A stretch of DNA of 64,000 nt, taken from GM7GCV1 sp965222065. Lineage in GTDB: Bacteria > Pseudomonadota > Gammaproteobacteria > Pseudomonadales > GM7GCV1. Both the position numbers and the translations under genes were made by a program. How positions within the stretch are numbered: position 1 is the first letter of the stretch; each line of letters opens with the position of its first letter. This document shows positions 1 through 8,507 of the stretch, in pieces. The stretch is taken from NCBI GenBank assembly GCA_965222065.1, contig OZ244933.1, positions 2,046,001 to 2,110,000 of the forward strand, in the 5' to 3' direction. Under the pieces are notes generated by a model. It was not told the origin of the DNA, made no database searches, and worked only from the letters and a program-made list of their open reading frames with translations.

Positions 1-800
1 CGATTTGGGTAGGCGATGAAAACGGTTACGTGATGTTTTCGGATGTTCCCGGAAACGGTATTTACACCTGGGATAGTCAGGCTGGAACACAAACCTGGTT
101 GAAGCCCTCGGGTTCCCAGATATTTCCAACACCTTTTCACGTTAGGGAAGATGGCACCAACGGACTCTGTCTGGGCCGCGGTGGACTGGTAGCTGCCGAC
201 TGTGGTGTTCGAGGCATTGTCTGGTTTGATATGGAAACCAAGCAAAAAACTATTCTGGCCGATAGATACAATGGCAAGCGTTTCCACAGTACCAACGACC
301 TCGTCGTCGCAGACAACGGTGATATCTATTTCACCGATGCCTACAATGCGCTAAATGCAAATTATCGTGAGTCCATGTGGGAGCTGGATTTCTTTGGTGT
401 CTACAGGCTCGATACTGAAAACAGGGTCCATCTGGTTGCTGATAATTTACGACCCAACGGTATTGCAATCACACCTGACAATCGCACTCTGGTCGTAACA
501 GATCGTAGCGGTTGGGTGGCCATTGACCTTGATAATGATGGAATGCCCCTGAGGCAGCGTCAGTTTGTATCACGTGAAGTCACTGGTGGTGGTGCCGACG
601 GGATGCAAATGGACCATGCCGGTCGTCTTTGGACCACAAGCACCGGCGGTATTCACGTCTTTTCACCGACAGCTGAACATATTGGTTTTATCCCTGTTCC
701 AAACCGGCGGGCGAACTGTAATTTTGGTGCCGATGGCTATTTGTATATTGCCAACTGTGACCGCATGCTTCGGGCCAAGATCAAACCAGAATTTGCCTAG
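1..800 (+). CDS. SMP-30/gluconolactonase family protein, 5' end outside window
   Basis: The reading frame is open from the first base, so the gene begins upstream; about 266 residues are visible. It belongs to the SMP-30/gluconolactonase/LRE-like six-bladed beta-propeller family, whose members hydrolyse sugar lactones with a divalent metal. Visible family motifs are STNDL, RPNGI and GGADGMQ, which carry the usual Asn and Asp metal-site residues; the N-terminal EGP motif would lie before the window. It is a close tandem paralogue of the next gene, sharing long stretches such as VAIDLDxxGMPLRQRQFVSR. The neighbour has a Tat/lipoprotein signal, so this copy is probably exported too, but its own signal is not visible. 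Confidence 0.88.
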   Translation, partial: IWVGDENGYVMFSDVPGNGIYTWDSQAGTQTWLKPSGSQIFPTPFHVREDGTNGLCLGRGGLVAADCGVRGIVWFDMETKQKTILADRYNGKRFHSTNDLVVADNGDIYFTDAYNALNANYRESMWELDFFGVYRLDTENRVHLVADNLRPNGIAITPDNRTLVVTDRSGWVAIDLDNDGMPLRQRQFVSREVTGGGADGMQMDHAGRLWTTSTGGIHVFSPTAEHIGFIPVPNRRANCNFGADGYLYIANCDRMLRAKIKPEFA

Positions 801-810
801 GGTATGACTC

Positions 811-838
811 GCTCCCGGCGACATCTGTTGCCGGGAGC
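811..838 (+). terminator. Hairpin between tandem SMP-30 genes
   Basis: A 9-bp perfect stem, GCTCCCGGC with GCCGGGAGC, and a 10-nt loop begin 10 nt after the stop codon. The T run comes only about 10 nt later (ATCATCGGGTTTTT), so this may be a weak terminator or an RNA-stabilising hairpin. Confidence 0.45.
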
Positions 839-880
839 GATCATCGGGTTTTTCCCTGGAAAGTAAAATCACGGAGAGTA

Positions 881-1951
881 ATGGTGTCTACCAGTCGTCG
901 AAAACTTCTAAAAATGGCCGGTGCGATAGGTGCAGGCAGTGTGCTTAGTGCCTGCGGTAGCAATGGCTCTCGCGATGTTTATCTCACCGGACGGGAAATG
1001 GCCTGCGAGACCTATGGCACTATGCGTCCGAACCCTATTGGTGAGTATCAGTGCTGTGATGGTAGTGGCCCCTTCATTACCGATCTGCCAAGCCCGATTG
1101 AAGGGCCTGTTGAGGTAATCTCCGAGGGCTATCTCTGGACGGAAGGACCAACATGGGTTGGCGATGAAAACGGGTATCTCCTGTTTTCTGATGTCCCGGG
1201 AAATGCGCTCTACAAATGGGACAGCCAGACCAAAACCACCAGCACTTTCCTGAAGCCATCGGGGTCGCCAATTTATCCGACGCCGTACCATGTCAGGGAA
1301 GACGGTATTAACGGTCTGGCTCTCGGTCGGGGTGGCCTCATCGGTTGTGATTGTGGTGAGCGTGCCATCGTCTGGATTGATATGGAAACCCGACGCAAGA
1401 CCATCATTGCTGATAGCTACCAGGGCAAACGATTTAATGGCACGAATGATGTCGCCATTTCGAATCGTGGTGAAATCTACTTTACCGACCCGGTCTACGC
1501 CATCAATGCCAATTACCGTAACGCCCTCTTTGAGCTCGACTATACCGGTGTGTTTAAAATTGATACCCAAAATCGTGTGCATTTGATTGCGGACAATCTC
1601 AGGCCCAATGGGATATCCTTGATGCCTGATAACCAGACGCTGATCGTGACTGATAGCAGTGGTTGGGTGGCGATTGACCTTGATGACGAGGGCATGCCCT
1701 TGCGACAACGCCAGTTTGTTTCCCGATCCGTGACGGGTGGCGGCGCGGACGGAATGCAAATTGATCACGTCGGCAGGCTCTGGACTACCAGTACGGGGGG
1801 CATTCATGTCTTCTCGCCTGAGGGAGAGCATATTGCTTTCTTGCCAATCGATACCCGTCTTGGCAATTGCAACTTCGGTGCAGACGGCTACATCTACATC
1901 GCCAACTGTGATCGCATGGTTCGAGCGAAAATAAAACCGGAATTTTCCTGA
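881..1951 (+). CDS. Tat-exported SMP-30/gluconolactonase lipoprotein
   Basis: 356 residues. The N-terminus has a twin-arginine motif (SRRKLLKMAG) followed by a lipobox (LSAC, Cys about 25), so it is probably folded in the cytoplasm, exported by Tat and lipidated. The SMP-30 propeller follows: EGPTW at 88-92 (metal Glu), GTNDV, RPNGI and GGADGMQ supply the other metal and catalytic positions. The expected reaction is hydrolysis of an aldonolactone to the sugar acid at the periplasmic face. The ATG at 881 is preceded by GGAGAG at good spacing. It is a tandem duplicate of the preceding gene, separated by 80 bp with a hairpin. The substrate cannot be read from sequence. Confidence 0.9.
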   Translation: MVSTSRRKLLKMAGAIGAGSVLSACGSNGSRDVYLTGREMACETYGTMRPNPIGEYQCCDGSGPFITDLPSPIEGPVEVISEGYLWTEGPTWVGDENGYLLFSDVPGNALYKWDSQTKTTSTFLKPSGSPIYPTPYHVREDGINGLALGRGGLIGCDCGERAIVWIDMETRRKTIIADSYQGKRFNGTNDVAISNRGEIYFTDPVYAINANYRNALFELDYTGVFKIDTQNRVHLIADNLRPNGISLMPDNQTLIVTDSSGWVAIDLDDEGMPLRQRQFVSRSVTGGGADGMQIDHVGRLWTTSTGGIHVFSPEGEHIAFLPIDTRLGNCNFGADGYIYIANCDRMVRAKIKPEFS

Positions 1952-2058
1952 CGGTTATTTCTGTACCCGATACATCCCTGTATGTGAGTAGAGGAGCGTA
2001 GAAGTCTTCAGGGCTTTTACGTATCCTTCCGCCTCTTTGTTATAACCCCGGGTGTTTG

Positions 2059-2997
2059 ATGTCCTCTTCCTATCTTGCTGAGCCGCGCGGCCGCGACTGG
2101 CTGATTTTCGCTCTTGTCCCTCTGTTTATGTCCAGTAACCTTGTTTTGGGTCGAGGCATTGCCGGAGAGGTCAGCCCATTTGCCACGGCGTTTATTCGCT
2201 GGGCGGCTGCCGTATTGATTATGCTGCCCTTTTTGTATCGCTATTGGCCAACATTGTTCTCTACACTGCGGAAAAATGCCGGCCTGCTTTTTTCGCTTGG
2301 CTTTATGCATATCGTGATTTGCGGTGGCGTTGTTTATTGGTCACTCACATATACCACCGCTTCCAATGCGACCCTGATTTATACAACATCGCCACTGTTC
2401 ATTATTTTGTTTGAGCGCGTGTTCGCCGGTCGCAAGGTAGCAAATCGGGAACTAATCGGTATCCTGATTGCTTTTGTTGGTGTGATGCCCATTGTGCTAA
2501 GAGGTGAGCTAAGTGCTATTGCCGATCTTCAGTTCAACAAGGGCGATTTGGGTATGCTTGCCGCTTCCATGGCGTTTGCGGTTTACTCCATTCTTCTGCG
2601 AAAAAACGAAGCCAGGGCCATTCCGCCCATGCTGTTGTTTACGCTGGTTGCTTTGGCCGGGTCCTTGCTGGTTTTGCCAATCGTTATCTGGGAGATAGCC
2701 CAGGGCGGGATGCTGCCACACACGACCTCAGCCTGGTCCAAGTTGGCGGGGGTTACGTTGATTGCCTCACTGGCGAATTACCTCGCTTTCCAGCATAGCG
2801 TGAGAATATTTGGACCACCTTTGGCCGGTACTGTTCTTTACACCAGTTCCCCTGCCTCTATCTTGTTGGCAGTCATTTTTCTGGGGGAGGATTTCAGGTA
2901 CTACCATGCCATTGGGTTTGTCCTGGTGTTAGGTGGTGTCATCCTGGCTACGCTAAGGCTGGGTTCCATCAAAAAGTCACGTGTAAGCAAGACATAA
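2059..2997 (+). CDS. EamA/DMT-superfamily transporter
   Basis: About 312 residues with ten predicted hydrophobic helices arranged as two EamA repeats, typical of the drug/metabolite transporter superfamily (YdcZ/RhaT/YedA-like inner-membrane exporters). I placed the start at ATG 2059; a TTG directly upstream (2056) is in frame, and neither has a strong ribosome binding site. The substrate is unknown: this family carries amino acids, sugars, nucleosides and drugs. It stands alone between the SMP-30 pair and a convergent operon, with a strong shared terminator after it. Confidence 0.82.
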   Translation: MSSSYLAEPRGRDWLIFALVPLFMSSNLVLGRGIAGEVSPFATAFIRWAAAVLIMLPFLYRYWPTLFSTLRKNAGLLFSLGFMHIVICGGVVYWSLTYTTASNATLIYTTSPLFIILFERVFAGRKVANRELIGILIAFVGVMPIVLRGELSAIADLQFNKGDLGMLAASMAFAVYSILLRKNEARAIPPMLLFTLVALAGSLLVLPIVIWEIAQGGMLPHTTSAWSKLAGVTLIASLANYLAFQHSVRIFGPPLAGTVLYTSSPASILLAVIFLGEDFRYYHAIGFVLVLGGVILATLRLGSIKKSRVSKT

Positions 2998-3031
2998 AAA
3001 AAGCGGTACCGCTGACGCGGCACCGCTTTTT
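2998..3031. terminator. Bidirectional rho-independent terminator
   Basis: A perfect 10-bp stem AAAAAGCGGT / ACCGCTTTTT with A and T runs on the two sides. It lies between the convergent EamA gene and the cupin/SMP-30 gene and can serve both. Confidence 0.85.
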
Positions 3032-3056
3032 GAACTCACTAATACTGTGGTTAGTA

Positions 3057-5063
3057 TCAGTTTGTATGGTTGGGTAACTGGTACCCGGTTTTGTTGGTTT
3101 GAACGCTGTAGATCTTGTCGTAGCTGGCGATGTAAAGCGTACTGAAGTCTTCGCCTCCAAAGGTGACGCTGACAGGAACGGTAGGCATATTAACCATACC
3201 CACGAAATCACCATCACTGTTGAAGATCTGCAGGCCAGCGTAAGTGGCAACATAAAGGTTCCCGTCAGTATCGACGGCCATGCCGTCAGCACCTGAGGTT
3301 CGTGCTTCGCGGTCAAGCACATCACCAGTCAGGTGAAGCTGCGCGAACGCACGGCCATTGCTGATGGTGCCATCTTCATTGACGTCATACGCCCAGACAA
3401 AGTTTTCCTTGTCGCTGCGGACGTTCCACCAGGATTCGTGATCATAGGTGTTGTTGATGTACAGAGTCTGTTCGTCCGGGCTCAGGATGACACCGTTGGG
3501 CATGGCAAACTCGTCATAAGGCAGCAGACGAATCACTTCACCTTCCGGGTTACGGTAGTACACAGTGCGGCCAGGCTGGAACTTCTCGGCATCGGCCGTG
3601 AATTGTGGGTCACTGAAGTAGATACCGCCTTTGGAGTCCAGTACCAGGTCATTGGGGCCATCTACTGAGGTGCCGTCATAGCTGTCGGCAAGTGTGCCAA
3701 CTACTTCACCGTCAGTGGTCATTTCGATCACGCGGTGGCCAAACATGTCGGCAACTAGCAGGTTCTCGCCGTCGGCTGCGGGAATAACACCGTTGGTTTG
3801 CATTTCGCCGTCACTGATATAGCGGTAGGTGCCGTCGGGGTCCATTTCAACCAGTGCACTGCGTGATGGGTCACCATTAAATGCCGCATCGAAGTACATG
3901 TTAGAGAAGTACAGTTTGCCATTCAGCCAGGCCGGACCTTCAGTAAAGTTCAGTCCTGGACCTTCTTCAGCACCGTCAACAACCAGTTCTGCTTCTACAC
4001 CTTCGGGAATAATTTCATGGTAACCGGCAAGTCTGCGCTCCATGTTGGCGTAGTAATCAGTGCGTGGTGGGAAGAATACATCCAGTGCATCAGAGCCAAC
4101 AGAGCTGAGCAAGCCGCCGTGGACCATGTAGGCAGGGAAGTTCACAACGTCGTGTCTGCGCATGGGTACGGTGTCGTCCAGGATGTACTCATTAATCATG
4201 CCGCGCAGACCCATCATAACCTGCTCTTCGGGATGGTTGTGGTAAGCAAACTCAATGCCCGGGTACATTCTCAGCCAGCTCATTTGTGTTCCCTGGCCAT
4301 TAACCAGCCTCGCCTCAGCACCTGGCACCAATGTGGTGTACTGGAAGTCATACAGGTCGTAGACCATGTTGGGCTCGACGTTTGGATCAAGAGGGAAGGC
4401 ATCCAGGTTTACATCCACGTAGTCCTCTCCGCGGCCAAGCGCTTCCAGGGCATCTCTGGGGATGGGGGCGTGAACAGTAAATACGGTCGCGCCATTTTCA
4501 CCAGCGATAACGTGGGTTTCAGCACCTTCCTGAAGGTAGATAAATTCACGAACAGGCATGGTAGCACTTACACCATTAGGTTCTTCGCGATCGACGGCAA
4601 CCAGGGTCACATGCTCGCCATTGGCCAGTTCCTGGGCTTCGCCTTCCATCACAAACAGGAAGCGCTCACCTTCAATAGTGGAGGCAGGCATTTCAGAGTT
4701 TGGCTCCATGGTAATCCAGCTCATGATATTGCCTGAGCCAGAGTAAACACGGGCTTCCACGCCGTCTGCGAGGATGATGGGGTCCTGATCTTGCAAGTTG
4801 GAAACAACACCATCGCCAATGTTCGATTCAATGCCTGTCGGGGTAATGTCGTCGCGTCTGCGTATTGCGACATTTTCCTCGGCAATGATTTGATCATTCA
4901 GTTCGGCCCAGGAAGGCGTGTTAATAAAAATGTCATCATACAATGAGCCAGCTGAAGCCGGCTCAGATGTTGATTGGTCCTGGTTCGAAGATTCACACCC
5001 CAGCAACAGGGCGCTTGCGGTTAGTGTTGTGAGAATTATTAGGTTTTTCATTGGTCGTTTCAT
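3057..5063 (-). CDS. Cupin-cupin-SMP-30 fusion lipoprotein
   Basis: 668 residues from the ATG at 5063; an in-frame ATG at 5051 is also possible, while codons further upstream only overlap the preceding gene. The N-terminus is a lipoprotein signal (LLLGCES lipobox). Residues about 50-350 look like a bicupin: two related halves, the second with HNHPEEQ, the first metal-binding cupin motif; the first half lacks the histidines. From about residue 375 there is a complete SMP-30/gluconolactonase propeller with EGPAW, GPNDL, MPNGV and GADGMA. This suggests a lactonase combined with a sugar-binding or sugar-isomerising cupin in the periplasm. It lies 25 bp downstream of the BASS transporter gene, probably in one operon. 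Confidence 0.82.
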   Translation of the reverse strand: MKRPMKNLIILTTLTASALLLGCESSNQDQSTSEPASAGSLYDDIFINTPSWAELNDQIIAEENVAIRRRDDITPTGIESNIGDGVVSNLQDQDPIILADGVEARVYSGSGNIMSWITMEPNSEMPASTIEGERFLFVMEGEAQELANGEHVTLVAVDREEPNGVSATMPVREFIYLQEGAETHVIAGENGATVFTVHAPIPRDALEALGRGEDYVDVNLDAFPLDPNVEPNMVYDLYDFQYTTLVPGAEARLVNGQGTQMSWLRMYPGIEFAYHNHPEEQVMMGLRGMINEYILDDTVPMRRHDVVNFPAYMVHGGLLSSVGSDALDVFFPPRTDYYANMERRLAGYHEIIPEGVEAELVVDGAEEGPGLNFTEGPAWLNGKLYFSNMYFDAAFNGDPSRSALVEMDPDGTYRYISDGEMQTNGVIPAADGENLLVADMFGHRVIEMTTDGEVVGTLADSYDGTSVDGPNDLVLDSKGGIYFSDPQFTADAEKFQPGRTVYYRNPEGEVIRLLPYDEFAMPNGVILSPDEQTLYINNTYDHESWWNVRSDKENFVWAYDVNEDGTISNGRAFAQLHLTGDVLDREARTSGADGMAVDTDGNLYVATYAGLQIFNSDGDFVGMVNMPTVPVSVTFGGEDFSTLYIASYDKIYSVQTNKTGYQLPNHTN

Positions 5064-5088
5064 ATGTCTATTCTCATGAGTTGAATTT

Positions 5089-6252
5089 CTATGGGTTGGC
5101 GTCACTAGGATCTTGCGCTTCCAGCTTGGCGGCCATGGGGGCCTCATCTTCCTTGCTGGTTTCTGCCGGATCGTCTTTGATGGGCTTGCGCATCCAGTAG
5201 TTGGCAAGCGTGGAACCTGTGATGTTCATCCATGGGCCAAATATTGCTGGCGCCAGGCCAACAGTGGCTACCTTGTCCATGGCGACGGCAAGTCCGGAGG
5301 CCATACCGCCATTTTGCATGCCGACTTCCAGGGCCACGGTACGACAGGATTTCTCATCCATGCCTAACAATCGTGCACCCCAGTAACCCAGGGTGTAACC
5401 AGCGGCATTATGGATAATGGCGGCGACTACCAGCAGGAAGCCAACGGCCATCAGGCCATCGCGACCGGCGGCGGTGATGATGGTAATAATAACAGCAATA
5501 CCTACCATGGAAATAACCGGCATCGCATCGTCCAGCCACTTGGCCCTGCCGTGCAGGAAATGGTTGAACGCAACACCCAGGACAATGGGCACGATGATCA
5601 TTTTGAAAATGCTTAGCATCATGGCGACCACATCAATGGGCACAAACTGGCCTGCCAGATATTTCATAAGCAAGGGCGTAAAAATGGGAGCCAGCATGGT
5701 AGAAATGGCAGTCAGTGTCACGGATAGTGCCAGGTTGGCCTTGGCAATAAAGGCCATGACATTCGATGCTACGCCGCCTGGGCATGAGCCAATCAGGACA
5801 ACGCCAGCGGCAATTTCCGGTGGGAAGCCAAACAGCAGGGCCAGGCTGATACCAAGCAATGGCATAACGCTGTATTGCAGGAATACACCAATCGCTACGC
5901 CCTTGGGCATTTTGAGTACGCCCATAAAGTCTTTGATACTAAGCGATGTCCCCATGCCAAACATAATGATCTGAATTAGCGGCACGATCAGTGTACTAAG
6001 CTGGAAATCACCCACAGTAAGGAAGTACTCGGGGTAGAACATGGCGAGGGTTACGCCAGAAAAGATCCAGAAGGTAAACGCAAAGGATTTAAATACGGTA
6101 TCTGTTCCCCGAACGCCTATTGCCAATGAAACGAACATTGTGCATATAAGTGGCGCCAGGGCCGGTGAATCCCTGTCGACGATCAGGGTAACTATCGCTC
6201 CTATGAGGCAGGCTGCGCTCACGTACAGCAGGAGTTTTAAGTGCTTGGTCAT
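5089..6252 (-). CDS. Bile acid:sodium symporter (SBF/BASS) family transporter
   Basis: 387 residues, about ten membrane helices, with the family hallmark GSCPGGVASNVMAFIAKANL and a later EVGMQNGGMASGLA segment that form the crossed-helix sodium and substrate sites of SBF (PF01758) proteins. These are inner-membrane sodium-coupled importers of organic acids. The genomic setting suggests a sugar acid or related carboxylate as substrate, but that is inference. The start at 6252 has GAGGG upstream. It is the first gene of a two-gene operon with the cupin/SMP-30 lipoprotein and is divergent from the first Tat TIM-barrel gene. Confidence 0.85.
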   Translation of the reverse strand: MTKHLKLLLYVSAACLIGAIVTLIVDRDSPALAPLICTMFVSLAIGVRGTDTVFKSFAFTFWIFSGVTLAMFYPEYFLTVGDFQLSTLIVPLIQIIMFGMGTSLSIKDFMGVLKMPKGVAIGVFLQYSVMPLLGISLALLFGFPPEIAAGVVLIGSCPGGVASNVMAFIAKANLALSVTLTAISTMLAPIFTPLLMKYLAGQFVPIDVVAMMLSIFKMIIVPIVLGVAFNHFLHGRAKWLDDAMPVISMVGIAVIITIITAAGRDGLMAVGFLLVVAAIIHNAAGYTLGYWGARLLGMDEKSCRTVALEVGMQNGGMASGLAVAMDKVATVGLAPAIFGPWMNITGSTLANYWMRKPIKDDPAETSKEDEAPMAAKLEAQDPSDANP

Positions 6253-6681
6253 TTAACTACGCCCTCTATTTTGTATTACATATTTTTTAGGCCCGCCCGG
6301 GGAGAGCCTTGTTTATATAGTGTGACTTTTAATTGTCTTTATATTGTTTTTATAAGGCACCCGACCTCTTTATTTACAGAGTGTATAGAGCCTGCCAAGG
6401 CCTTCAGCGCAAGCGATAGCGGCACCGGAGTGGGTCTCGGTCGGGTACTTGACCTACCTTATCATTACAGGTTAAATGGTTCCACAACAAAGATATACAG
6501 TATACAGCTGATATAGCTCAATCATAAAAACATCAACACCATTAATTCTTTATTAGTTAGTCCCGGGCGCTGCGTAAACCCTGTTGCTGAGTACGCTCAT
6601 CAATCTGGTGCGCAGGACAAATGAATAGAGCGATTGCTCTGAAAATTTAGCGTCCTGATGTCAATTTTAGGAGGGGAAACC
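6253..6681. promoter_or_regulatory. Divergent regulatory gap with GntR-type operator
   Basis: A 429-bp gap between the divergent BASS and TIM-barrel operons. It contains a GTATACAG site (6500-6507), the reverse complement of CTGTATAC found in five other gaps, so it probably controls one or both operons. I saw no convincing small gene in it. Confidence 0.5.
6500..6507 (-). promoter_or_regulatory. CTGTATAC operator, site 1
   Basis: GTATACAG on the plus strand, in the context ATACAGTATACAGCTG, about 180 bp upstream of the TIM-barrel start and 250 bp upstream of the BASS gene. GTATAC cores are typical of FadR-subfamily GntR operators, and a gene for such a regulator lies at 18.5-19.2 kb. Confidence 0.55.
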
Positions 6682-7803
6682 ATGACAACGAAAAAAGTAT
6701 CACGGCGCCAGGTATTTACAGGCGCGATGGCTGCAGGTGCAGCAGGCCTGGCCGCCAGCGCCATGCCGCGGGCATTCGCCGATCACCATGGTGGTATGAG
6801 CGGCGGCGCCTCTTCATCCTTGCCTCGACAGGTCGGTCTGCCCAATGTCTGGGGTGAGGACTTCCTGTTCCAGTGGAGCCCTCCCGAAAATGTCGAGAGA
6901 GATCTGACTCCGGGCAACTCAACACTCAGGCTGGCCAGCTCCAACAGCAACTTCGGTCGTCTGTTGAACGTCGAGGGCGCCGACTACGATAGCCAGTTCA
7001 AGGCCTGGAAAAAAGCCGGATGGACTGCCTGTGAAGCTGGCTCCAACCAGTGGATGAGCCGTCGGATGCCAGATTCTGAAAAGCGAGAGCTGAAGGCCGC
7101 ACTCGCTGAAAATGACATGGTGTTCTACGGTATTCACTGCGGTGGCAATATTATCGGTCCAGGCAAAGTGGGTGAGGATTCCCGCCGCCACATTGTAGAG
7201 ACCATAGAGGAAGCGGCCGACATGGGCTGCAAGCTGGTACTGACCCACGCTGGTGGCCTGCATCCAAACCGAAATGTGGCCCATCCAATGAACTGGAGTA
7301 AGGATGCCTGGGAGCAGTCGGTCGCTGCCATGAAGAGCATCTGTGCCGATACCGCCGGTATCGATATCCAGATTCCCATTGAAGCGGTGAACTCAGAGAG
7401 CGTTAACAACCCCTGGGCGCACAAGCGTCTCATAGATGATGTAGGTGATCCACGAGTGGGCGTTGGCCTGGATGTGACCAACTTTGTCTACCCGGGCTTT
7501 GCCTTCCGTATGACCGAGTTGCTGAACACCACCTTTGATTTGCTTGGCGATCACGTGACTTATATTCACGCCAAGGATCTGGTTTGGGATGAGATGCTGG
7601 CAGGTCTCAACTGGTCAGTACAGGGTACCGGCCTGGTGGACTACGAAACCATGCTCACTCGAGCCAGTCGTCTGACCGGTCCGGAAATTTATGTACTGAT
7701 CGAGTTTTTGGATCAGGACGAAAAATACGTACAGGCCCAGCGCAATATTCGCTCAATCGCGGATAACCTGGGTGTGAAGGTTTACGGTACCCAGGAAGCG
7801 TAA
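6682..7803 (+). CDS. Tat-exported sugar isomerase/epimerase-like TIM-barrel protein, copy 1
   Basis: 373 residues from the ATG at 6682, chosen because AGGAGGGG lies 5 bases upstream. The N-terminus is a Tat signal (SRRQVF, Ala-rich stretch, probable cleavage at AFA-DHH), so this xylose-isomerase-like TIM barrel (AP_endonuc_2, PF01261) acts in the periplasm. Candidate metal and catalytic positions are IPIEAVN (Glu), VGLDVTN (Asp), YIHAKDL (His/Asp) and LIEFLDQ (Glu). Family members isomerise or epimerise free or keto sugars; most are cytoplasmic, so export is notable. It is followed 30 bp later by a small secreted protein, and the pair is duplicated at 8508-10196. Confidence 0.85.
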   Translation: MTTKKVSRRQVFTGAMAAGAAGLAASAMPRAFADHHGGMSGGASSSLPRQVGLPNVWGEDFLFQWSPPENVERDLTPGNSTLRLASSNSNFGRLLNVEGADYDSQFKAWKKAGWTACEAGSNQWMSRRMPDSEKRELKAALAENDMVFYGIHCGGNIIGPGKVGEDSRRHIVETIEEAADMGCKLVLTHAGGLHPNRNVAHPMNWSKDAWEQSVAAMKSICADTAGIDIQIPIEAVNSESVNNPWAHKRLIDDVGDPRVGVGLDVTNFVYPGFAFRMTELLNTTFDLLGDHVTYIHAKDLVWDEMLAGLNWSVQGTGLVDYETMLTRASRLTGPEIYVLIEFLDQDEKYVQAQRNIRSIADNLGVKVYGTQEA

Positions 7804-7937
7804 TCGCGACCCGAAGAGATGGAGAATAGATTCATGAAAAAAGTATTATTAACAGTTCTCGGCTTTGTGATGGCGCCCATGATGGCTGTCGCCCAGCCGG
7901 ATTTCAGTGGTTCCTGGGAGCCCGACACCGATCGCAG
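7786..7937 (+). repeat. 152-bp perfect direct repeat, copy A
   Basis: By eye identical to 9603-9754. It covers the last codons of the TIM-barrel gene, the 30-bp gap, the ribosome binding site and the signal peptide plus mature start of the secreted protein. Flanking coding sequence differs at many positions, so this patch looks like recent gene conversion. Confidence 0.85.
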
Positions 7938-8343
7938 CGAATCTGCGCCCAGCGAGCTTTACCGCTATGGTCGTCTTGATAATGACCCGGTTCGTCAGGC
8001 GGACCTGATGATTGAACAGGATGGCAGCACCTTAGAGGTTTACGAAGATGCTCGTGTGCTTACCCGTTACGATATGCCTGCCGTATATATTGCCGATGGT
8101 CAGGAGCGAACGGTGACAGTGGGTAACACTGGTGTGACCGAACAGGACATGACCGTGAGCTGGGAAGATAACAAGCTGGTGATTGAGATTGAAAAACCCT
8201 GGGGCGGCATGCCTGGGAATGTAATGCTCAATACCCGTGAGGAGTGGATGCTGTCTCCGGATGGCAATACCCTTTACATCACGACCCAGCACAACTGGCC
8301 GGCGGAAAATGTGGCCTACACGGTGGTGTATAACCGACAATAA
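7834..8343 (+). CDS. Small secreted protein of unknown function, copy 1
   Basis: 169 residues from the ATG at 7834, preceded by GGAG at 9-base spacing (an ATG 15 bases upstream is less well placed). It has a Sec signal peptide (MKKVLLTVLGFVMAP..., probable cleavage after AVA) followed by PDFSGSWEPDTDRS, a phrase that begins many small secreted proteins with lipocalin-like beta-rich folds. The remainder alternates short strands (WEDNKLVIEIEKPW, EEWMLSPDGNTLYIT). I do not recognise an enzyme motif. It is co-operonic with the Tat TIM-barrel gene and has a paralogue at 9651, suggesting a binding or helper role for the same periplasmic sugar process. Confidence 0.75.
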   Translation: MKKVLLTVLGFVMAPMMAVAQPDFSGSWEPDTDRSESAPSELYRYGRLDNDPVRQADLMIEQDGSTLEVYEDARVLTRYDMPAVYIADGQERTVTVGNTGVTEQDMTVSWEDNKLVIEIEKPWGGMPGNVMLNTREEWMLSPDGNTLYITTQHNWPAENVAYTVVYNRQ

Positions 8344-8400
8344 TTGGTTAAAGCATTCCCATAATTCGAGCTGGTAATATAAGTATTGACCGGCGTTAGT

Positions 8401-8440
8401 TGGGCCAAGGCAGCCGTTGTTTGTCTTGGCCCATTTTTTT
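8401..8440 (+). terminator. Rho-independent terminator
   Basis: TGGGCCAAG pairs with CTTGGCCCA (8425-8433), followed by seven T. It ends the first TIM-barrel/secreted-protein pair, implying that the second pair has its own promoter in the remaining 70 bp or depends on read-through. Confidence 0.8.
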
Positions 8441-8507
8441 GTTTTTATAAAACAATAGTTATAGAGGCAGACCAACCATATTGGGTGTCATTTTAGGAGA
8501 GTAGATT

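Noticed and set aside
908..1831. A long (307-codon) minus-strand frame opposite the SMP-30 gene
   Set aside because: It is the antisense of a well-supported lactonase gene and its translation resembles no protein family.
4017..4736. A 239-codon plus-strand frame opposite the cupin/SMP-30 gene
   Set aside because: Antisense shadow of a clearly coding region with domain matches.
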